Origin: Gemmatimonadota bacterium
GTDB lineage: Bacteria > Gemmatimonadota > Gemmatimonadetes > Gemmatimonadales > Gemmatimonadaceae
Direction: 5' to 3'
Assembly (NCBI GenBank): GCA_003134685.1
Contig: PLCA01000016.1
Span: 50,022 to 114,021 of the forward strand
DNA length: 64,000 nucleotides
The notes under the pieces were generated by a model, which was not told where the DNA came from, did not search any database, and was given only the letters and a program-made list of their open reading frames with translations. The translations under genes were made by a program, and so were the position numbers. Of this stretch, positions 60,566-64,000 are shown one piece after another. The number at the start of each line of letters is the position of its first letter. Position 1 is the stretch's first letter.

Positions 60566-61899
60566 TGCGCTACCACGCGCGTTGGGTGCTGCCAATCACC
60601 CAGCCGCCGATCGAAAACGGAACCGTCGTCGAGAGCGACGGAGTGATCATCTACGTCGGCCCGCGAGTCGGCGCGCCATCCGGTAAGGACCACGATCTAG
60701 GCGAAGCGATTCTCCTTCCCGGCCTCGTCAACACCCACACCCACCTCGAGCTCACCGTCATGCGCGGCTTCCTCGAGGATTGTCGATTTACCGAATGGAT
60801 TGACAAGCTTCGCCAGAGCCGGAATGATGTTCTCGACGCCGAGATGCTGCTCGATTCTGCGCGATTCGGCATTGTGGAAGGGCTCGAGGCCGGAATCACC
60901 ACTTACGCCGATACTTGTTCCAGCGGCGTCGTGATGAAGGCGATGGGCGAGCTTGGCGTGCGCGGGATCATGTACCAGGAAGTCTTCGGGCCCGACCCTT
61001 CGCAATCGGATGTCGCGATGCGCGAGCTGGAGGAGCGCGTCGAGAAACACCGGGTCGAGCAGACGGGGCTGGTGTCGCTCGGCGTTTCACCACATGCCCC
61101 TTATACGGTGTCGGACCCGTTGTACAAAGCGGCGGCGAAGTTCGCGAACACGCGCCAGCTCCCCCTCGCGATGCACATCGCCGAGAGCGAGCAGGAGCAC
61201 GATATCGTGACGAGCGGAAGTGGCGACTTCGCCGATCGCTGGCGGCGTCGCGGGATTGCGGTCGGCCGGCGGGCGCGCTCGCCAATCGCGCTGCTCGACC
61301 AGCACGGCGCGCTGGAGCGCGGGCCACTGCTCATTCATTGCGTGCGGGTTGACGACGCCGACATCGAGATCATGGCAAGGCATCGCTGCGCAGTGGCGCA
61401 TTGTCCCGCATCGAACGCGAAGTTCGGGCACGGCATCGCGCCGCTGCTGCCGATGCTGGCGGCCGGAATCCGCGTCGGCATGGGATCCGATTCGGTGGCA
61501 AGCAACAATCGAATGGACATTCTCGACGAGGCGCGTCTCGCCGTGCTCATTCATCGAGCCGCCACCCGCAGGCATGATGCCTTCGGTGCGCACCAGGCGC
61601 TGGAGCTCGCGACGATTGGCGGCGCCCGTGCGCTGGGAATCGATTCGCGAGTCGGATCCCTCGAAGTTGGCAAGGACGCCGATCTCGCGGCATTCCGAAT
61701 CGACATTCCTCGCACGACCCCAATCGGGGACCCGTACTCCTCCGCGATCTTCGCGCTCCCCGGGCGCTCGGCTGAGCTCGTGACAGTGCATGGACGCGTG
61801 ATGGTGGATCGGGGGCGGGCTCTGGCAGCAGACAACGCGCTAGCTGGCCGTGTTCGTAAGGCTGGGGCTGCTCTCGCTGCCTGGGCAGCGAAAACGTAG
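60565..61899 (+). CDS. Amidohydrolase, possible aminofutalosine deaminase
   Basis: A 444-aa metal-dependent deaminase of the ATZ/TRZ group. PGLVNTHTHLELTVMRGFLE has metal ligands HxH and the family's Glu. LAMHIAESEQEHD provides His/Glu; HCVRVDDADIEIM another; AHCPASNAKFGHGIAP and GMGSDSVASNN the final Asp. The opening is typical of enzymes that deaminate 6-amino-6-deoxyfutalosine in the alternative menaquinone route, but MTA/SAH or cytosine-type deaminases cannot be excluded. It starts in a TGATG overlap with the PBP gene. Confidence 0.88.
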   Translation: MRYHARWVLPITQPPIENGTVVESDGVIIYVGPRVGAPSGKDHDLGEAILLPGLVNTHTHLELTVMRGFLEDCRFTEWIDKLRQSRNDVLDAEMLLDSARFGIVEGLEAGITTYADTCSSGVVMKAMGELGVRGIMYQEVFGPDPSQSDVAMRELEERVEKHRVEQTGLVSLGVSPHAPYTVSDPLYKAAAKFANTRQLPLAMHIAESEQEHDIVTSGSGDFADRWRRRGIAVGRRARSPIALLDQHGALERGPLLIHCVRVDDADIEIMARHRCAVAHCPASNAKFGHGIAPLLPMLAAGIRVGMGSDSVASNNRMDILDEARLAVLIHRAATRRHDAFGAHQALELATIGGARALGIDSRVGSLEVGKDADLAAFRIDIPRTTPIGDPYSSAIFALPGRSAELVTVHGRVMVDRGRALAADNALAGRVRKAGAALAAWAAKT

Positions 61900-62016
61900 T
61901 CTTTCGTCCGGCCATTGAGCGCCCGACCCTCCACGTCGAGACAACCGAGCGGCCCGTAGCGTGCAGCTACCTCCGGTCAGTATCTTGAGTCTCCTATCTG
62001 AAGGAAGCCCGAATCA

Positions 62017-63021
62017 ATGCCGGCAGTAGATAACCACCACCGTATCTGGCGCGACGGCAAGTTCGTGGATTGGGAAGACGCGACGATTCACGTGATGAGT
62101 CACGTAGTTCACTACGGTTCGAGTGTATTCGAGGGTATCCGTTGCTACGAGACACCCAACGGACCCGCGGTCTTCCGACTCGGCTCCCACATGAGGCGGT
62201 TCGCGGATTCGTGCAAGATTTACCGCATGCCCCTCACCTACTCGATCGATGAAATGTCGAGGGCCGCGGTCGAGACAGTCGCCGAGAACGAATTGCCGCA
62301 CTGTTACCTGCGGCCCGTTGCCATCAGGACTGGCGAGCAGATGGGAGTGCTTCCGCACGATACGCCGCTCGAAGTCTTCATAATTCCGTGGACCTGGGGC
62401 ACGTACCTGGGCACCGAAGCGCTCAAGAACGGCGCTGACGTGTGTGTATCGAGCTGGAGACGGCCTTCGCCCGACACCTTCCCGATGATGGCGAAGGCCG
62501 GCGGGAACTACCTGAACGGCCAGCTGTCCAAGATGCAGGCGCGCGTCGACAATTACGTCGAAGGCATCATGCTCGATTCGTTCGGCCTCGTGTCCGAAGG
62601 AAGCGGGGAGAATCTGTTCCTCGTGCGCGATGGCAAGCTGTACACATCCACGATCAGTTCCGGAATTCTGAACGGGATCACCCGCGACTCTGTGATGTGC
62701 ATAGCGCGCGACATGGACGTAGAAGTCGTCGAAGGATCCATTCCTCGCGAGATGCTTTACATCGCCGACGAGCTCTTCTTCACCGGAACCGCAGCCGAGA
62801 TAACGCCGATCCGGTCAGTGGATCGAATTCAGGTCGGGACTGGGAAGCCTGGCGTTCTCACGCTCCAGATTCAGAAGGAGTACATGGGAATTGCCACCGG
62901 GCTTCTGGAAGACCGTTATGACTGGCTGACTCCCGTTCCCCCGCGCAAAGCCGCGTCCACGAGCGCGCGCGGAAAGGTCGCCCGGGAGAGGGCAGAACTG
63001 GTAACGGGCGACACGAGGTAA
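62017..63021 (+). CDS. ilvE: Branched-chain amino acid aminotransferase
   Basis: A 334-aa fold-type IV PLP enzyme. VHYGSSVFEGIRCYETPNGP is the N-terminal family motif, KAGGNYLNGQLSKMQA carries the Schiff-base Lys, EGSGENLFLVRDGKLYT the cofactor region and FFTGTAAEITPIRSVD the C-terminal loop. It transaminates Leu, Ile and Val. GAAGGAAG precedes ATG 62017. The last 30 residues are charged and probably loose. No ilv neighbours. Confidence 0.95.
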   Translation: MPAVDNHHRIWRDGKFVDWEDATIHVMSHVVHYGSSVFEGIRCYETPNGPAVFRLGSHMRRFADSCKIYRMPLTYSIDEMSRAAVETVAENELPHCYLRPVAIRTGEQMGVLPHDTPLEVFIIPWTWGTYLGTEALKNGADVCVSSWRRPSPDTFPMMAKAGGNYLNGQLSKMQARVDNYVEGIMLDSFGLVSEGSGENLFLVRDGKLYTSTISSGILNGITRDSVMCIARDMDVEVVEGSIPREMLYIADELFFTGTAAEITPIRSVDRIQVGTGKPGVLTLQIQKEYMGIATGLLEDRYDWLTPVPPRKAASTSARGKVARERAELVTGDTR

Positions 63022-63157
63022 TCGTCGCAATAGGAGGGCACGAGACGCCGGTTTTTCCCCGCCGTTTCCCTCGGAGCAATTGCAGTAAAAGGCGTGTCGG
63101 GCGGATGGTAGTGGTGTACCAGGAGTATATTTTGGGTGGGTTGCCCAGGAGGAGTGC

Positions 63158-63754
63158 TTGATCGTTGGTTGTCTGGCACTGAATGCTTCGTTTGAGCCAT
63201 TGACGATGGTCCCGATGCGCCGCGCGCTGCGGCTGGTAATCGATGGAAAGGCGGAAATCGTCGAGGCAGATTCTGATCGCGTGGTTCGCTCCGAGCGGTT
63301 GACGATTCCTCGCCCGGCGGTGATCCGACTTATGCGCTTCATCCACGTGCCGCGCCGTTTCCGCCGGCAGGTGACCAACACCTTCCTGTTCGCCCGCGAC
63401 CGTTACCGCTGCCAGTACTGCGGACGCCTTCAGATCGAGCTCAAACCGCGGGAGTCGCTTACCCGCGACCATCTAATTCCGCTCTCTCGCGGAGGCGCGA
63501 ACGACTGGACCAACGTCGTCACCGCCTGCAGCCCCTGCAACACCAGGAAAGCGAACAACCTGCCAAGCGAAATCGGGATGCATCCGATGCACGCGCCGGT
63601 CGAGCCGCACTTCGTGCATCTGAGCTGGGCCGTCCGACGGCTGACACCAACCCAGGCGAAGTACATCCGGATCTTCTACGGTGAGGAGACGCTGCATCAC
63701 CTCGAGGATCTCGAGAACCGGAATCCCAATCATGGGGTTCAGCGGGTCGTTTAA
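63158..63754 (+). CDS. HNH endonuclease family protein
   Basis: A 198-aa protein starting at TTG 63158 after AGGAGGAG. The first 80 residues hold an N-terminal domain (IVGCLALNASFEPLTMVPMR) usual in the HNH family found next to housekeeping genes. CQYCGR and CSPCNTRK are the zinc pairs and TRDHLIPLSRGGANDWTNVV the His-Asn HNH core at about residues 105-125. It binds and nicks DNA or acts in repair; its natural role is unknown. It ends 45 bases before repeat copy 2. Confidence 0.9.
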   Translation: MIVGCLALNASFEPLTMVPMRRALRLVIDGKAEIVEADSDRVVRSERLTIPRPAVIRLMRFIHVPRRFRRQVTNTFLFARDRYRCQYCGRLQIELKPRESLTRDHLIPLSRGGANDWTNVVTACSPCNTRKANNLPSEIGMHPMHAPVEPHFVHLSWAVRRLTPTQAKYIRIFYGEETLHHLEDLENRNPNHGVQRVV

Positions 63755-63798
63755 GGGCGGATTCCGTCTGGCCGCTGGCATCTGACAACCAAGACCTG

Positions 63799-64000
63799 AA
63801 CGGGATCCGAGATCTCAGCTGCAACTGAACCGGATCCGAGATCTCAGAAGCATAGATCTCAGTAGGTAGTCACCGCGCTCTGACCGTATCCCGCGCGTAT
63901 CCGAGTACAATCGACGGCGTGTGCCATAACGCCACTCAAATACGTCGCAGCGCAGTTACCGAAATCAGATATCTACGCTTCTGAGATCTCGGATCCCGTT
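63799..64000. repeat. Near-palindromic dispersed repeat, copy 2 (MITE-like)
   Basis: The sequence repeats 1808-2010 in the same direction. Its inner 30-bp arms, 63828-63857 and 63971-64000, match with only two differences, and the extra left arm is at 63799-63818. Weaker pairing continues inward, for example 63869-63885 with 63943-63959. The right arm ends on the last base of the window, so the outer boundary is not seen. Confidence 0.85.

Noticed and set aside
61874..61891. TCGCTGCC/GGCAGCGA hairpin at the end of the amidohydrolase
   Set aside because: It lies inside the coding region with a two- to four-base loop and lacks a T-tract; coding sequence explains it.

Overview
This is a GC-rich bacterial chromosome segment from a diderm. 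It has a lipid A-type acyltransferase, an MsbA-like exporter, a large TonB-dependent receptor, YajC, class A PBP and many lipoproteins. Gene style (frequent ATGA/GTGA/TGATG stop-start overlaps, TTG and GTG starts) and gene content (a PorX-type REC-PglZ regulator, FTR1 fused to cytochrome c, a possible futalosine-pathway deaminase) suggest Gemmatimonadota or a close relative. That placement is inference; no 16S gene is present. No rRNA, intact tRNA or CRISPR array was seen.

Layout. 1-1.8 kb: the end of an EamA transporter, a HAD phosphatase and a CYTH protein, then the first copy of a roughly 200-bp near-palindromic repeat. 2.1-5.3 kb: iron permease, VOC enzyme and a small lipoprotein, ending at a clear terminator. 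5.7-15.7 kb (minus strand): a dense housekeeping run, tgt-yajC-def-fmt-thiE-thiS-thiG-rsmB-PASTA-rpe-tlpA-tsaD-lgt, mostly overlapping. 15.8-27.7 kb: SDR, TonB receptor, queA, an aromatic-type decarboxylase, lipoproteins and ruvB.

The accessory part is 27.0-38 kb. It holds a tRNA 3'-half that looks like an attachment site, the C-terminal stump of a tyrosine integrase, a CPBP protease and a second attachment-like core. Next come a TPR protein, a 43-aa cysteine-rich lipoprotein, three helically phased direct repeats and an AraC-like regulator. They are followed by an ECF sigma/membrane-partner pair with two matching promoters, and by a less GC-rich four-gene cassette containing a TIGR04255 protein.

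38-46 kb is core-like: aminotransferase, ABC exporter, TetR with a perfect palindromic operator, and hyp-yebC-ruvC-ruvA. 46.1-53.6 kb is an envelope glycolipid locus: the PorX-like regulator, an MsbA-like exporter, three glycosyltransferases and an LpxL-like acyltransferase, nearly contiguous on the plus strand. 53.6-63.8 kb carries a peptide-type ABC permease, a sugar dehydrogenase, an MscS-like membrane protein, tyrS with a truncated VOC gene behind it, PBP1A, an amidohydrolase, ilvE and an HNH nuclease. The window closes with the second copy of the near-palindromic repeat.

The most noteworthy items are the repeat family, the accreted integration sites, the peptide/TPR/regulator module with phased repeats, the ECF regulon, and the TIGR04255 cassette.
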